The position numbers and the translations under genes are program-made. This document shows, in pieces, positions 63,853 through 64,000 of a DNA stretch of 64,000 bases. Below the pieces are notes generated by a model, which was given only the letters and a program-made list of their open reading frames with translations, was not told where the DNA came from and did no database searches. Location: the NCBI RefSeq assembly GCF_000380565.1, contig NZ_AQYJ01000026.1, positions 310,001-374,000 on the forward strand, in the 5' to 3' direction. This DNA is from Microbulbifer variabilis ATCC 700307 (GTDB taxonomy: Bacteria > Pseudomonadota > Gammaproteobacteria > Pseudomonadales > Cellvibrionaceae). Positions within the stretch are counted from its first letter, which is position 1; every line of letters begins with the position of its first letter.

Positions 63853-64000
63853 TCAGCCTTTTTCGATGATGGAGCTGGCCACTCTACGTGCTGTGGCATC
63901 GGGAATCTCTCCAACAACTGTGACGGTATAGGCCACTCCCTTCACCTCCATCCGGTCCATATAGGCGACAGTGGCACCGCGGATCGCCCGCCCCTTAAAG
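63853..64000 (-). CDS. rseB: RseB/MucB, 3' end only
   Basis: The last 48 codons of a frame that continues beyond the window. It reads V-A-Y-T-V-T-V-V-G-E-I-P-D-A-T-A-R-R-V-A, the usual C-terminus of RseB/MucB, the periplasmic lipid-binding regulator that protects the anti-sigma factor RseA/MucA from cleavage. The place directly upstream of rseC agrees. Confidence 0.88.
   Translation of the reverse strand, partial: FKGRAIRGATVAYMDRMEVKGVAYTVTVVGEIPDATARRVASSIIEKG

Overview
The window reads as a chromosomal piece of a free-living, probably marine gammaproteobacterium of the Cellvibrionales type (Microbulbifer-like). The inference rests on gene content and order, not on a search. It has a Pseudomonas-style envelope-stress and translation block (rseB-rseC ... 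mucD-lepA-lepB-DUF4845-rnc-era-recO-acpS, with divergent barA), followed by cysM-relA-mazG-adk-hemH, an AT-hook AlgP-like protein, and secreted polysaccharide- and lipid-degrading enzymes. No rRNA, tRNA, CRISPR array, insertion sequence or prophage was seen.

Layout. 1-1721: the end of a membrane-bound alpha/beta hydrolase gene, a lipoprotein and a small helical protein. 2229-6133: a secreted alkaline-phosphatase-fold enzyme, rdgC and gnd. 7277-12163: a PraB-like secreted protein, then a TonB-dependent receptor with an ECF sigma factor gene; 17 copies of a 7-bp repeat lie between receptor and sigma gene. 13125-18155: a decayed epoxide-hydrolase-like gene, an S33 peptidase-like hydrolase, a double-hotdog thioesterase and a DUF2058-DUF1415-DUF99 operon. 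18324-20521 (minus): a decayed MAPEG gene, an isochorismatase-family hydrolase, an unknown protein and a DUF4442 protein. 20972-25408: a lone protein with a Cys/His pattern like CNF1/BLF1 glutamine deamidases, then phospholipase C-like, parvulin and membrane coiled-coil genes that look like an enzyme with dedicated folding helpers. 25523-33098: a periplasmic DJ-1-family protein, a neutral ceramidase and a 1025-residue CBM2-glycosidase-like-CBM2-SGNH enzyme.

33209-38627 is the most unusual locus. A PcaB/adenylosuccinate-lyase-superfamily lyase and an NTF2-like protein run leftward. Facing away from them, three overlapping genes encode a haem-oxygenase-like diiron oxidase (HDO), a SAM methyltransferase and a TauD-type Fe(II)/2-oxoglutarate oxygenase. 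A perfect FNR/Anr-type palindrome lies in the 1.1-kb space between. Lyase plus HDO plus methyltransferase is the enzyme logic of the fluopsin C pathway, but the set differs from it, so a small undescribed biosynthetic system for an amino-acid-derived metabolite, perhaps a metal ligand, is plausible.

38726-64000 is mostly conserved housekeeping on the minus strand: a small lipoprotein, a queuosine-tRNA mannosyltransferase homologue, a beta-hydroxyacid dehydrogenase, uppP, tsaB, algP, hemH, adk, mazG, relA, cysM, acpS, recO, era, rnc, DUF4845, lepB, lepA, mucD, a murein-peptide recycling pair (mpaA and an L-Ala-D/L-Glu epimerase) set inside the muc block, rseC and the 3' end of rseB. pdxJ, usually between recO and acpS, is absent.
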